This document shows, one piece after another, positions 8,616 to 17,635 of a stretch of DNA of 64,000 nucleotides (its first letter is position 1; each line of letters opens with the position of its first letter). The notes under the pieces were generated by a model that saw only the letters and a program-made list of their open reading frames with translations, was not told where the DNA came from and did not search any database. The translations under genes were made by a program, and so were the position numbers. The DNA is from Planctomycetota bacterium. GTDB lineage: Bacteria > Planctomycetota > Planctomycetia > Pirellulales > Pirellulaceae. The DNA lies in NCBI GenBank assembly GCA_029259935.1, contig JAJDEH010000156.1, forward strand, positions 1 through 64,000, in the 5' to 3' direction.

Positions 8616-10244
8616 CTACACCGCCAGTTGTCGCTTGGCTCCCTTGGCCCGATTGACGTTGAAGTCGACCACCGTCCCGTCGTCGCCGTACTGTTCACGC
8701 AGGCGTTGCAATTCGTCTTTCAACCGGCCGACGGCGTCCACGTATTCGGAATCCGCATAAACGCTTTTCAGTTCGTTGGGGTCTTTCTCTAGGTCGAAAA
8801 ACTCCCATTCGCCTTTTTGGTAAAAGTGAATCAGCTTATAGCGGTCCGTGCGAACTCCATAGTGCCGCTGCACGGAATGAGCGCCCGGAAATTCATAGTA
8901 GTGATAATAGACGCTCTTCCGCCAATCCTCTGGGACCTGGCCCTTCAGCACCGGCAAGATGCTGCGGCCTTGCATGTCGTCGGGGATATCCGCCCCGGCT
9001 AGTTCCAAAAATGTCTCCGGAAAGTCCAGGTTCATGACCATCGTCTCGCTGACGGACCCGGGCTTGATCTGTTCCGGCCAACGAACCAGCAGCGGTGTAC
9101 GGAACGACTCTTCGTACATCCATCGCTTGTCGTACCAGCCGTGTTCACCGAGATACCAGCCTTGGTCCGAGGTGTAAACAACCAGCGTATTCTTCGCCAG
9201 CCCCGACTTGTCGAGATAGTCCAGCACGCGGCCGACGTTTTCATCCACCGAATCGACGCAGCGTAAATAATCCTTGGCGTACCGCTGATACTGCCACTTC
9301 ACGAGTGCCTCGCCTTCCAGCTCGGCCTCTTTGAAGGCTGCGTTCTTGGGACCGTAGGCTTTGTCCCAAGCTGCCTTCTGCTCCGCCGTGAAGTTGCGAG
9401 GTGGCGTCAGCTTCAGGTCGTTGGGGCTGAGGTGCCGAGCCACGGTCATGGCTTGTTCGCGAGCCGCCGAAGTACGACCCTTGTAGTCATCCCACAGCGT
9501 TTCCGGCTCGGGCAATGTCTGACCGTCGTACTTGGTCAGATACTTAGGCCCCGGCTGCCAGTTACGATGGGGTGCCTTGTGGTGGTACATCATAAAGAAC
9601 GGTTTGTCGGGATCGCGTTGTTCCTTCAGCCACTTCAACGATTCATCGGTGATGATGTCGGTGGTGTAGCCGACGTGATTGATGTCGCGATAGCCGTTGG
9701 CTCCCACTTCGCCCTGATTGGTCCGCATCTTGGGATTGTAGTAAGGACCTTGCCCAATCAGGCGATGGTAGTAATCAAATCCGGTCGGCTCGCTCTTGAG
9801 ATGCCACTTGCCGATCATCGCCGTTTGATATCCGGCCGCCCGCAGCAGCTTAGCGACATTCTGTTGCTTGCCGTTAAACGTGCGTCCATTTTGCTCGAAG
9901 CCATTGAGATGGCTGTACTTCCCCGTCAAGATCACGGCCCGGCAGGGACCGCAAATCGAATTCGTCACAAAGCAACGATCGAACCGCATGCCTTCCTTGG
10001 CCAGCCGGTCAAGATTCGGCGTCTTATTCCGATTGCTGCCGTAACAGCTAAGCGCCTGATAACCATGATCATCAGCCATGATGAACAGGATATTGGGCCG
10101 TTTGGTCGGTTCGGCCACGACCGCCCGGGCATGCATGGCTAGGTTCACGAGCGTCGCGACGATCACCATGTTCAAGAGGCCAACTCGACGAAGGAAACAG
10201 CGACGCCGAAGAAATACCTGCGTCTTGACAAGGGACTGAATCAT
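8616..10244 (-). CDS. Secreted type I sulfatase (arylsulfatase family), truncated by amber codon
   Basis: Type I sulfatases hydrolyse sulfate esters, often from algal or host polysaccharides, using a formylglycine made from cysteine. The 542-residue product has a signal sequence (about 20-44), the metal-binding [11 protein letters not shown] (D58, D59), the formylglycine motif C-G-P-C-R (98-102), IGKWHLK, the [13 protein letters not shown] metal site and the YKLIHFY region near the C-terminus. I chose the ATG at 10244, giving an N-terminal export signal; a longer frame from 10310 lacks one. The catalytic domain is complete, but TAG at 8618-8616 separates it from an in-frame LamG domain. Substrate cannot be told. 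The promoter region is shared with the divergent gene at 10650. Confidence 0.93.
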   Translation of the reverse strand: MIQSLVKTQVFLRRRCFLRRVGLLNMVIVATLVNLAMHARAVVAEPTKRPNILFIMADDHGYQALSCYGSNRNKTPNLDRLAKEGMRFDRCFVTNSICGPCRAVILTGKYSHLNGFEQNGRTFNGKQQNVAKLLRAAGYQTAMIGKWHLKSEPTGFDYYHRLIGQGPYYNPKMRTNQGEVGANGYRDINHVGYTTDIITDESLKWLKEQRDPDKPFFMMYHHKAPHRNWQPGPKYLTKYDGQTLPEPETLWDDYKGRTSAAREQAMTVARHLSPNDLKLTPPRNFTAEQKAAWDKAYGPKNAAFKEAELEGEALVKWQYQRYAKDYLRCVDSVDENVGRVLDYLDKSGLAKNTLVVYTSDQGWYLGEHGWYDKRWMYEESFRTPLLVRWPEQIKPGSVSETMVMNLDFPETFLELAGADIPDDMQGRSILPVLKGQVPEDWRKSVYYHYYEFPGAHSVQRHYGVRTDRYKLIHFYQKGEWEFFDLEKDPNELKSVYADSEYVDAVGRLKDELQRLREQYGDDGTVVDFNVNRAKGAKRQLAV

Positions 10245-10649
10245 GATGGATCTTTCTTTGAATCTGGCGGCATCCGAGCCAAAGAATGTCGTTGTTCGCT
10301 CCGCGAACAAATCGAACAGCCATGGTCACCGACTCGATTTGGCGTGTTGGAAGCAGGAGAGAAACGGATTTCGGATCTATTGTCTTTCCCTCAATGCCCT
10401 TAGTCAATTCCCAACAGCAACTGGGCCAACCATGACTGGACAACCCTATGTCGCATGTTGAGTGGTTGATTCGCGCCGAGCGATTTCGAAGAGCTGACGT
10501 CCATTTGCCCCACAAGCGGAAGAACTGCAAACAGTGCGATCGAGAGACCGAACTCGCATAATCCGCGAAAAACTGTATTCGCTTTCCTGACCTAACCACA
10601 GAAAGGGTAAGATGAGGTGTTCCCCGGAGTCCGTCATGCGAACGGAAAA
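10245..10649. other. Divergent intergenic region
   Basis: About 400 bp between the sulfatase (minus) and the 547-residue unknown (plus), expected to hold both promoters. The only clear structure is the perfect palindrome at 10292-10310, about 48 bp upstream of the sulfatase start. I could not pick out a convincing sigma-70 box pair. Confidence 0.5.
10292..10310. repeat. Interspersed palindrome, copy 1
   Basis: TTGTTCGC-TCC-GCGAACAA: an 8-bp perfect inverted repeat with a 3-base loop. The core GTTCGCTCCGCGAAC recurs as its reverse complement at 16256-16270 with matching flanks (ACGACA), so the two copies are one dispersed element in opposite orientation. Confidence 0.75.
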
Positions 10650-12293
10650 ATGATGAATGCTCTTAAATATCAATCGCTGCTGATTCTCGCACTTAGTGCA
10701 GGTTCCTTGGTTGCCGGCGAGCAAGAAGGCTTACCGAGTAAGCTGTTTCGGAGTGTGTTCGGAGTAAGGGTCTCAAGGGAAACGACGCATATCACCGAAC
10801 CGCTCGCCGACGATGGCTACATCGACTACTTCGCGGCGCTGAATGACTTGGCCCGCAAGGGCGTCACCATCGACAACAACGCGGCAGCACTCTTATGGCA
10901 AGCCCTTGGCCCAGGACGTTCGTCCAAAGACTTTTTCACTTCGGATGATTTTCGCGAGTTTCTCGGTTCACCTCCGGCCGAGAAAGGCGATTACTTCATC
11001 GAGTATGTGAACTACCTCAAGGAAACCTCGCTAGAATTGTTCACGCCCACCGATGAGAACAAGGACCCCGAGTCAAAGTTTTCAAATCGACAACGGAAGT
11101 CCATGTCGCGGCCTTGGTCGAAGAAAGACTTTCCCCGGCTGGCCACTTGGCTGAAGAGGAACGAAATACCGCTCCAACTTACGGCACGGGCGTCTCGCCG
11201 GCCCCGCTACTATTCGCCATTTATTTCGTTCAGCCCCGAAAAACGTGGAGCATCGTTTTGCTTGGACGAAGGTCTCTACTATGATCGCCTTCCGTGGCAG
11301 GTCCGCAACCTGCTTGCCCCGGCGTTGCTGTCGCGGGCCATGATGTTTGCCGATGAAGGCAGATTCGAGGAATGCTGGAATGACATCATGACCGCGCACC
11401 GGCTCGCCCGGCTCATCGCGCAGTGCGCCAATTTCGCGGGAGCTGGATACGGCATCGAAGAGCTGGCTCATTCGGCGACGATAAACTTGGTCAGGCGCGT
11501 TCCCTTGACGAATGACCAACTGGCAACCATGCGATCGGACCGCGAGCGACTGCCACCGTTCCCTTCACTGATCGAAAAGATCGACGTTGCAATGAGGTAC
11601 GAGTATCTTGACATCGTAAGTCGGATGCCTCGCAAGAATCTTGGGTTGTTTCTATACCTTAATCCCGACTTCGAAATGAAGCCCGTGATGTGGTATAGCG
11701 GCCAGATTCTTCGTTGGACCACGGATTGGGATGCAGTGATGCGAGAGGGGAACGAGTACTTTGACAAACAAATGGAAATTGCCAAGATCCCCTTCCGCTG
11801 GCAGCGACATCATGCCAGCCAGGAGATGCGACGTGCATTGTCACAGAAGTGGGTGAGAGTTCGCACGCGCCTTCAACTCATCGAGCGGCACCCAGCACTA
11901 CTGGTTTTGAAGTTCCGAAAATACGCCACGGACGTCACGAGCGTGGGTATGTTGGATTTCATGTCGTCCGCGCCGATCGGGCATACTTGGAGTCGAGATA
12001 CCGCACAACAACAGGCTCACCTGGCGGACATTTTCATCGCCCTTGTGTGGTTCAAGAGAACACAGAGACGTTATCCAAAGTCGCTCGACGACTTGACGCC
12101 CAAATACCTCACTGCCATTCCACTAGACCCGTTCAGCGCGGCCGGATTTCGTTACCAACAACGCGAAAAGGGATTTCTACTATACAGTGTTGGACGCAAT
12201 GGCAAGGATGAGGGCGGCCGCGCTGTCAACGAAGCGGGCATTTGGAGGTCCAGGGACCCCGACGACGTTGCGATTCGAATACCAGAAGAGTGA
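10650..12293 (+). CDS. Secreted unknown protein with GspG-like C-terminal motif
   Basis: I do not recognise this 547-residue protein. It has a short hydrophobic N-terminal segment (SLLILALSAGSLVAG) consistent with a signal peptide, a charged middle region with no repeat, and a C-terminal stretch YPKSLDDLTPKYLTAIPLDPFSAAGFRYQQ followed by LYSVGRNGKDEGG. That last part resembles the C-terminal beta region of major pseudopilins of type II secretion (DP...Y...YS.G.DG..GG), which planctomycete proteins of unknown role often carry. Start could be 10650 or 10653 (ATGATG); no strong ribosome site separates them. It stands alone, convergent with the next gene. Confidence 0.78.
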   Translation: MMNALKYQSLLILALSAGSLVAGEQEGLPSKLFRSVFGVRVSRETTHITEPLADDGYIDYFAALNDLARKGVTIDNNAAALLWQALGPGRSSKDFFTSDDFREFLGSPPAEKGDYFIEYVNYLKETSLELFTPTDENKDPESKFSNRQRKSMSRPWSKKDFPRLATWLKRNEIPLQLTARASRRPRYYSPFISFSPEKRGASFCLDEGLYYDRLPWQVRNLLAPALLSRAMMFADEGRFEECWNDIMTAHRLARLIAQCANFAGAGYGIEELAHSATINLVRRVPLTNDQLATMRSDRERLPPFPSLIEKIDVAMRYEYLDIVSRMPRKNLGLFLYLNPDFEMKPVMWYSGQILRWTTDWDAVMREGNEYFDKQMEIAKIPFRWQRHHASQEMRRALSQKWVRVRTRLQLIERHPALLVLKFRKYATDVTSVGMLDFMSSAPIGHTWSRDTAQQQAHLADIFIALVWFKRTQRRYPKSLDDLTPKYLTAIPLDPFSAAGFRYQQREKGFLLYSVGRNGKDEGGRAVNEAGIWRSRDPDDVAIRIPEE

Positions 12294-12394
12294 AGGGAAT
12301 TGTGGCTTCGTTTTCGAGGCGGTCGGCGGCTGCAAGATGCGATAACCGATCCGCTTCGTTGACGGAGGTCGGGCGACGTTGACTCACTGCCTGG

Positions 12395-13246
12395 CTAGCG
12401 TCGGACTTGCTCCGCGACAGATTCATAAAAGAACAGCCAGGAGTCGAACGTCGAGGGCCTGTTTGCGTTAGGCGAGCAGTAGGGTGCTTGCCAGACGGCC
12501 TTCTTGTCCAACGAGGCCGTCAGCTTGCCCGTGGTCATTTGCACCCAGGCGAACTTCCACTGTTTGTCAGCGGAATTCGTCTCATTGTGAAGTTCAACCA
12601 GCAGCAGCGCATCTGGATTGGTCCCATAGGCAAAGCCAAACACCGCGCCATCCAAAACATCCGAATTTGGGCTTCCATAATGGTGCATTGGTCGCGTCAG
12701 CAGCCGCAACGATTGTTGCGTCTTGGCGATTTCATCTTCGATCCTGACAGAGAACCGCCGAGCCATCGATTTCATTTGAAGTTTGCGGCGAGCCGGACTG
12801 CCGGCCGGTGAAGGAGCGCCGGGCAACGCCTTCAATACGATGCCCGCCTTCTTCGCCCGCCACTGCGCGCCAGCTTTCCATTCGGCGTCAATGACGCCAG
12901 GCGAGAGAGAAGCAAAGCAGAAAAACCAACGCTTGTTTTCATCGGGTCGGTCGTAGAATTCCACTTTTTGAAACGCCACGGGTCGGCCGTTTGCCTGCCA
13001 ACACCAAAACGAAGCGTCAAGGATTTGCCGCGGCTGATCGCTATATCGAAACAGAGGTTTGGCGACCAGGCTCGCTTTCACGTTGCCATCGGTGCCGTCG
13101 CCCACCACGGCCACCGTGGTTCCTTGCGCGCGTTCCCGCATCAACTGCAATCGATGTTCGGCATTTTCCTCCGCCACCAGCCAGCCGGCCTGGGCAATCG
13201 TCGCCATCAAAAAAGCAAAAAATGCAGTTCCACTAGACCACTTCAT
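12395..13246 (-). CDS. Secreted protein of unknown function
   Basis: A 283-residue protein that I do not recognise. The ATG at 13246 gives a clean signal peptide (MKWSSGTAFFAFLMATIAQA, cleavage near residue 20); the longer open frame to 13387 would bury it, so I chose the shorter form. The mature part has tryptophan-rich segments (SFWCWQANGRPVAFQKVEFYD, GAQWRAKKAG) and a DPDALLLVEL-type beta pattern, but no known catalytic motif. It is likely periplasmic or surface exposed. Convergent with the 547-residue unknown. Confidence 0.75.
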   Translation of the reverse strand: MKWSSGTAFFAFLMATIAQAGWLVAEENAEHRLQLMRERAQGTTVAVVGDGTDGNVKASLVAKPLFRYSDQPRQILDASFWCWQANGRPVAFQKVEFYDRPDENKRWFFCFASLSPGVIDAEWKAGAQWRAKKAGIVLKALPGAPSPAGSPARRKLQMKSMARRFSVRIEDEIAKTQQSLRLLTRPMHHYGSPNSDVLDGAVFGFAYGTNPDALLLVELHNETNSADKQWKFAWVQMTTGKLTASLDKKAVWQAPYCSPNANRPSTFDSWLFFYESVAEQVRR

Positions 13247-13458
13247 TGTCGTTGCCTGCGTTAAGTTGCTGAAACAGATCGAGAAAAACTGGAATGGATG
13301 GATTGGATCTCCGCCACCAACGGCGGACTCTACGAATACCGGCCCAAGCTTCATCTTGACCCTAACAACTGAACCGACGCAAAGCAAGACATTTTGTCTA
13401 CCTTCCCTTGCGGAACGGGCAGTTCAGCGGCTTGGCAAAACCGCCGACACGCGGCAAC

Positions 13459-14052
13459 TCAACTCTCGATCAGTGCATCCATCACGGCCGTAGGGGCCGC
13501 CATTGAACTACTCAGCACAGCTTCGACTTCTATCTTTCTACCTCGTTGCAGTATGGCCGCGCATCGCTCACCGACAAGGTCACTCAAGTGCGGATAGATT
13601 TGGTTCAGCAAAAGCATCGCGGCCGATTCGGACTCAGAAAGAGGAATGGTCATGTCGTCGTCTAGGGAGATGTCACAAGTCGCAAGGAGCGCGTCATTAA
13701 CGCCGAAGTGCATGATTGGAAATTGTGTAGACAGCCAAGCATAAACCAGCAGATCGACCGGATCCGCGTCACCCAGGAAGCAAAAAGTGTGTTGGTCAAT
13801 GGAATTGCAGAGTTCACTAACGGGTTCTTCCGCCGGCAATCCATAGCCACCGAACAATGCAAGCCGGCGGGAATCGGATTGTCTCAGCAACGAGATGCCA
13901 GACCATCTTTTGGTCGTGTATAGAACGACGCGCGTGTCGGCAGTGGGCGGAATTATTGAACTGGCATGGCCGTGTCCGAGACGCGCGAATTCGCCGTCGT
14001 CATCATGCTCGTCGAACCAGGCCACGATTCGGTCGCGAACATCGTTGGACAT
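13459..14052 (-). CDS. Hypothetical protein, 197 residues
   Basis: An acidic, soluble-looking protein without signal peptide or membrane segment. I see no known motif. It has strand-rich stretches such as TRVVLYTTKRWSGISLLRQ and a hydrophobic middle (DPVDLLVYAWLSTQFPIMHFG). It sits 27 bp upstream of the end of the fba gene's neighbour space, that is, its stop at 13459 faces unknown sequence and its start lies just after fba on the same strand, so co-transcription from fba is possible. The size and composition are reminiscent of immunity-type proteins, but that is only an impression. Confidence 0.65.
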   Translation of the reverse strand: MSNDVRDRIVAWFDEHDDDGEFARLGHGHASSIIPPTADTRVVLYTTKRWSGISLLRQSDSRRLALFGGYGLPAEEPVSELCNSIDQHTFCFLGDADPVDLLVYAWLSTQFPIMHFGVNDALLATCDISLDDDMTIPLSESESAAMLLLNQIYPHLSDLVGERCAAILQRGRKIEVEAVLSSSMAAPTAVMDALIES

Positions 14053-14079
14053 GGACGGGTCACTCAGCTCTAACCGCGA

Positions 14080-15096
14080 TCAACACGCGGCAACGGCCCG
14101 CAGTTTGTTCGCGTTGCCGGCTTGGCCAAAGGCGACCATGCGGTCGATGCAGACTTTCTTCATCGCATCCCGCGACGGTTTGAGATAATCGCGCGGATCG
14201 AATTTTTCGGGGCTTTCGGCGAGTACTTTTCGGATCGCGCCGGTGATGGCCAGGCGATTGTCGGTATCGACATTGATCTTGCGCACGCCATGCTTGATGC
14301 CGCGTTGAATTTCTTCCACCGGCACGCCCCAGGTCTGGCGAATGTTGCCGCCATGCTGGTTGATGATGTCTTGTAAATCTTGCGGCACCGAACTGCTGCC
14401 GTGCATCACCAAGTGGCAGTTGGGAAGACGGCGGTGAATTTCTTCGATGCGGTCCATGGCCAGGATTTCGCCATCCGGCTTGCGCGTGAATTTGTAGGCC
14501 CCGTGACTTGTGCCGATGGCCACCGCCAGCGCGTCGACGCTGGTTGCCGCCACGAAGCGTTCCGCCTCGTCAGGATCGGTTAGCAGCTGATCGTGCGACA
14601 GTTTTCCTTCCGCGCCATGGCCGTCTTCTTTATCGCCTTCTCCCGTTTCCAAGGAACCAAGACAGCCCAGTTCGCCTTCCACCGAAACATCTTTCGCATG
14701 AGCCAGGCGAACAACCTCGGCCGTGACTTTCACGTTGTAATCGAAGTCGGCGGGAGTCTTGCCATCCTCTTCTAGTGAACCATCCATCATCACGGACGTG
14801 AAACCGTTTTCTATCGCGCTTAAACACGTTTCGACACTGTTGCCATGATCTTGGTGCATGGTGATCGGAATGTGCGGATACAACTCGACGGCCGCCAACA
14901 TCAGGTGTCGCAAATAGGCGTCTTGCGAGTATTTGCGAGCCCCGCGCGAAGCTTGAATGATGACCGGAGCATCCGTCTCGTCGGCCGCTTCCATGATCGC
15001 CTGTATTTGCTCCATGTTGTTCACATTGAACGCGGCCACGCCATAGTTGTTCTCGGCGGCGTGATCCAACAGCACGCGAAGCGGTACCAATGCCAT
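14080..15096 (-). CDS. fba: Class II fructose-bisphosphate aldolase
   Basis: Catalyses the reversible cleavage of fructose 1,6-bisphosphate into dihydroxyacetone phosphate and glyceraldehyde 3-phosphate in glycolysis and gluconeogenesis. The 338-residue protein shows [17 protein letters not shown] near the N-terminus, the MHQDHGNS motif with catalytic D83 and zinc ligand H84, [10 protein letters not shown], the second zinc region [31 protein letters not shown] and [10 protein letters not shown] for phosphate binding. The ATG at 15096 follows GGGAGAAATACAA, a good ribosome site; the extended frame to 15213 runs through a structured leader and is not expected to be translated. The upstream leader may form an RNA fold (15159-15256). 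Confidence 0.96.
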   Translation of the reverse strand: MALVPLRVLLDHAAENNYGVAAFNVNNMEQIQAIMEAADETDAPVIIQASRGARKYSQDAYLRHLMLAAVELYPHIPITMHQDHGNSVETCLSAIENGFTSVMMDGSLEEDGKTPADFDYNVKVTAEVVRLAHAKDVSVEGELGCLGSLETGEGDKEDGHGAEGKLSHDQLLTDPDEAERFVAATSVDALAVAIGTSHGAYKFTRKPDGEILAMDRIEEIHRRLPNCHLVMHGSSSVPQDLQDIINQHGGNIRQTWGVPVEEIQRGIKHGVRKINVDTDNRLAITGAIRKVLAESPEKFDPRDYLKPSRDAMKKVCIDRMVAFGQAGNANKLRAVAAC

Positions 15097-15158
15097 TTGT
15101 ATTTCTCCCATGAAGGGTTTGAATTTTGGTGTCGGCAAATGTGAGCCGATCCTGGTGT

Positions 15159-15256
15159 ATCGTCTTAGGGGACCACTCGGCGGGAGCCTTTCGCCGAGGC
15201 AACGCTTGGTCAAGGGTCCAGCCCACTAGACTATCCAACTGAGCGCCCAAGACAAT
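15159..15256 (-). ncRNA. Candidate structured RNA or leader upstream of fba
   Basis: Read on the minus strand, the two ends (15256-15246 and 15169-15159) can pair over 11 bp with two G-U wobbles. On the plus strand the same two positions would be C-A mismatches, so the fold is specific to a minus-strand transcript. Inside it are GGACC/GGTCC (15219-15215 with 15174-15170) and a 7-bp stem CTCGGCG/CGCCGAG (15198-15192 with 15182-15176) with a 9-base loop. The 5' half contains a GCTCAGTTGGATAG stretch like a tRNA D-arm, but no T-arm, so it is not an intact tRNA. Could be a regulatory leader of fba, a small RNA or a tRNA-derived relic. Confidence 0.4.
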
Positions 15257-15337
15257 CCCGGTTCCGCCCCAAGCCTTGGATCAATTTCGGAGTTCATTTT
15301 TCCCTTAACACCGCTTCAGCGGATACTGCGGCAAATT

Positions 15338-16213
15338 TTACTCCGTTGGCGTGGCAACAGGGGAGACAATTTGCCCCGGATCGAACAGGTCATCGTGTTG
15401 AGTTTGAGCTAATCGGACCAGCACCAGCTTCGTCGGTCGTTGGGGATTGTCGGGATGCGAAAAGAAATGCTGACCAAGACCCACTCTTTCAGGGGTAGCC
15501 GTTGTCAGCAAGGTTTGCCCCGGAGCCAACACGGCTTCGATCTTGAGATTGTCAAAATCGAGGTGTTCTTGGACCGTCTCGTAGACGAACCCGAACGAGC
15601 CCGGCGTGTAAGTTTGCTTGGGCTTTCCGTAGTAGACTTCCGGCGTAAGTTCGATTCGGACACTTCCGTCTGGCTGAGGGTACGTGCGCAAAGCGAGCTC
15701 GCAGTGCGCCTCGAGGCACGTCTTACCATGCAGGACCCCTTCAACATTGGTCATCGTATCAATACGCGGCCGCGCCTCGGTCGTCACGATTTTATATCGC
15801 CGACCCGTTCGCGTCTGTTTACGTTCATGCCAAGTTCCCGTCGCTGTTTTCCGTAGTTCTTCCTCGGCAGCCTCGGGATTTTCCGCCTGCTCGCTGTCAA
15901 GGATTTGTTGCAATTGGTCGGGCAAGTGCGAACCGACTACACCACTGCGGATACCATTCTGCCGAAGCCGCCGGCGCTGGTCGTTAGAAAGGTGTTGCTC
16001 GTCGATTTGATCCCAAATCTTATGCGCCGAATCTTCCAAGTGTTCCGGAACTCGCAGCACGGCGATTTGAACGACCACGCTATCCGGCGCGAGTTTCGAG
16101 TTGGGCAGCGATGCCGCTTGCAAAGGATCAGCCGATTCAACCGCCCACTGCGCGCAACCCGGCGCGCAGGCACAGCAAACGGCGAACAACCAGGGGCAAG
16201 CCAAACGAAGCAT
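15338..16213 (-). CDS. Exported protein of unknown function
   Basis: A 291-residue protein. I chose the ATG at 16213, which gives a signal sequence MLRLACPWLFAVCCACAPGCAQW with several cysteines that could act as a lipoprotein site; the longer frame to 16486 lacks any. The mature part has VVVQIAVLRVPEHLED, a charged helical stretch to about residue 140, then beta-rich segments (GSVRIELTPEVYYG, LKIEAVLAPGQTLLTTATPE, TKLVLVRLAQTQ). The tail pattern is like domains found near secretin or pilus-assembly genes in planctomycetes, but no such genes are adjacent, so I give no function. Confidence 0.72.
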   Translation of the reverse strand: MLRLACPWLFAVCCACAPGCAQWAVESADPLQAASLPNSKLAPDSVVVQIAVLRVPEHLEDSAHKIWDQIDEQHLSNDQRRRLRQNGIRSGVVGSHLPDQLQQILDSEQAENPEAAEEELRKTATGTWHERKQTRTGRRYKIVTTEARPRIDTMTNVEGVLHGKTCLEAHCELALRTYPQPDGSVRIELTPEVYYGKPKQTYTPGSFGFVYETVQEHLDFDNLKIEAVLAPGQTLLTTATPERVGLGQHFFSHPDNPQRPTKLVLVRLAQTQHDDLFDPGQIVSPVATPTE

Positions 16214-16255
16214 TGAAAGCAGACGAGAGAGAAGAGGAACGAACGACGACGTTCG

Positions 16256-16270
16256 GTTCGCGGAGCGAAC
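16256..16270. repeat. Interspersed palindrome, copy 2
   Basis: GTTCGCGGAGCGAAC, reverse complement of the core at 10294-10308, followed by a similar ACGACA flank. As in copy 1 it lies about 45 bp upstream of a minus-strand start codon (16213), but in the opposite orientation. Confidence 0.75.
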
Positions 16271-16346
16271 CACGACAATACAACCTACCCCCACAATGTA
16301 GTTGGGTGGAACAGTATTCGACCATCGACCGCGCGTCAACGCGAAT

Positions 16347-17528
16347 TCAACGATCCGCTGTCGTGTGCTCGCTAGCTGCATGCAACACTCCATTCGCATA
16401 ATGGCTTTCCGTTTCACCGCGCAGAATCGCCTCCCAACGACGAAAAAACTCGTCACGACCAAACCGCTCGACCACTTCGCCCGCACGAGCCGCGAACTGC
16501 TTCCGGCGCGGCTCGTCGGACATTAATTCTGACAGCACTTCGGCAAGACGCTCGACATCATCCGCCGGCACCAGCCTTCCATCGACGCCATCGCGGACAA
16601 TTTCCGCCGGTCCGCTTTCGCAGTCGAAACTGATCGCCGGCAGTCCGCAAGCCATCGCCTCAAGCAGCGCATTGGGAAACCCCTCGAATCGCGACGGCAA
16701 CACAAATAGATCGCTCTGCCGCAAAACTCGTTCGGGACGATCGGTCCAACCAAGCAGTTCCACGCGGTCGCCTAGGCCGTTCTCCTGAATCAATTCGACA
16801 AGCGCCGCCCGCTCGGAACCATCTCCGACGATCCTAAGATTCCAGTCCAAATGCCGACTGGCGATCCGGGCGAACGCTTCAATCGCACGATCGAATCCTT
16901 TGGCCCGCGAGAGTCTGCCGAGCCCCACCAGATAGCGTGTGCCGCCCGTCGGTGTCCATTCGTGTTGCTCGTCTACTTGCTGTTCATTTGTGTTCGCGTC
17001 GCAAAAAATCGCATTAGGCAAAACGTAAATGGGACGACCTCGCACCAGCGAACGCGCGTGCTGCAGGACACCCGGGGTCTGAACCACCAACGCGCGGCAG
17101 CGCGGATAAATCCACCGTCGCAAACGCGACCACAGGCGGCCGATATCGTGATGCCGCGGATCGGTGCGTTCGCAAACGATGACGTCGAGTCCCAGCCGCC
17201 TCGTCGCCAGCAACACCAGGATATTCGTGCGATCGACCAAGCTGATCACCACATCCGGACGTGATTCCACAATCGCCCGCCGCAGCCGGCGCATTCGCCG
17301 GAGGTTGCGAAGTACCCCGAACACGACATTCGCCGATTCGGACATGACATCCAACGCGACACGCTGCACTTGATCGTCAAGCTTATACTTGTCACGATCG
17401 GACGAATCGAGCGTAATCAGGGTCACGTCGCGCCCCGTTTCGGCCCAGTGATTGGCCATCGCGGCGGCGACCCGTTCGGCCCCGCCTCCTTCGAGCGAAT
17501 GAATTACAATCGTGACGCGCTGCGACAT
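16347..17528 (-). CDS. Glycosyltransferase family 4
   Basis: A retaining GT-B glycosyltransferase of 393 residues that transfers a sugar from a nucleotide-sugar donor onto a glycan or lipid acceptor at the cytoplasmic face of the membrane. The N-terminal Rossmann half opens VTIVIHSLEGGGAERVAAAMA, a typical GT4 start. The C-terminal half has YLVGLGRLSRAKGFDRAIEAF, LRIVGDGSERAALVEL and the donor-binding FEGFPNALLEAMACGLPAI. No signal or membrane helix. It is divergent from a methyltransferase gene with about 107 bp between, suggesting a small capsule or exopolysaccharide decoration locus. Sugar specificity cannot be read. Confidence 0.92.
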   Translation of the reverse strand: MSQRVTIVIHSLEGGGAERVAAAMANHWAETGRDVTLITLDSSDRDKYKLDDQVQRVALDVMSESANVVFGVLRNLRRMRRLRRAIVESRPDVVISLVDRTNILVLLATRRLGLDVIVCERTDPRHHDIGRLWSRLRRWIYPRCRALVVQTPGVLQHARSLVRGRPIYVLPNAIFCDANTNEQQVDEQHEWTPTGGTRYLVGLGRLSRAKGFDRAIEAFARIASRHLDWNLRIVGDGSERAALVELIQENGLGDRVELLGWTDRPERVLRQSDLFVLPSRFEGFPNALLEAMACGLPAISFDCESGPAEIVRDGVDGRLVPADDVERLAEVLSELMSDEPRRKQFAARAGEVVERFGRDEFFRRWEAILRGETESHYANGVLHAASEHTTADR

Positions 17529-17635
17529 GACAAGCGTTGCAAAGTGAATGAAGTATAATTTACGGTTGGGGCATCTTACTTATTTTACGTCGCGATGCCG
17601 CCTCCAGTGCGGAGGACGGTCGAAGCCGCGAGAAA

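Noticed and set aside
15159..15256. An intact tRNA gene suggested by GCTCAGTTGGATAG
   Set aside because: The D-arm-like stretch is not followed by an anticodon arm and T-arm of tRNA type; the outer stem is 11 bp and the fold is not a cloverleaf.
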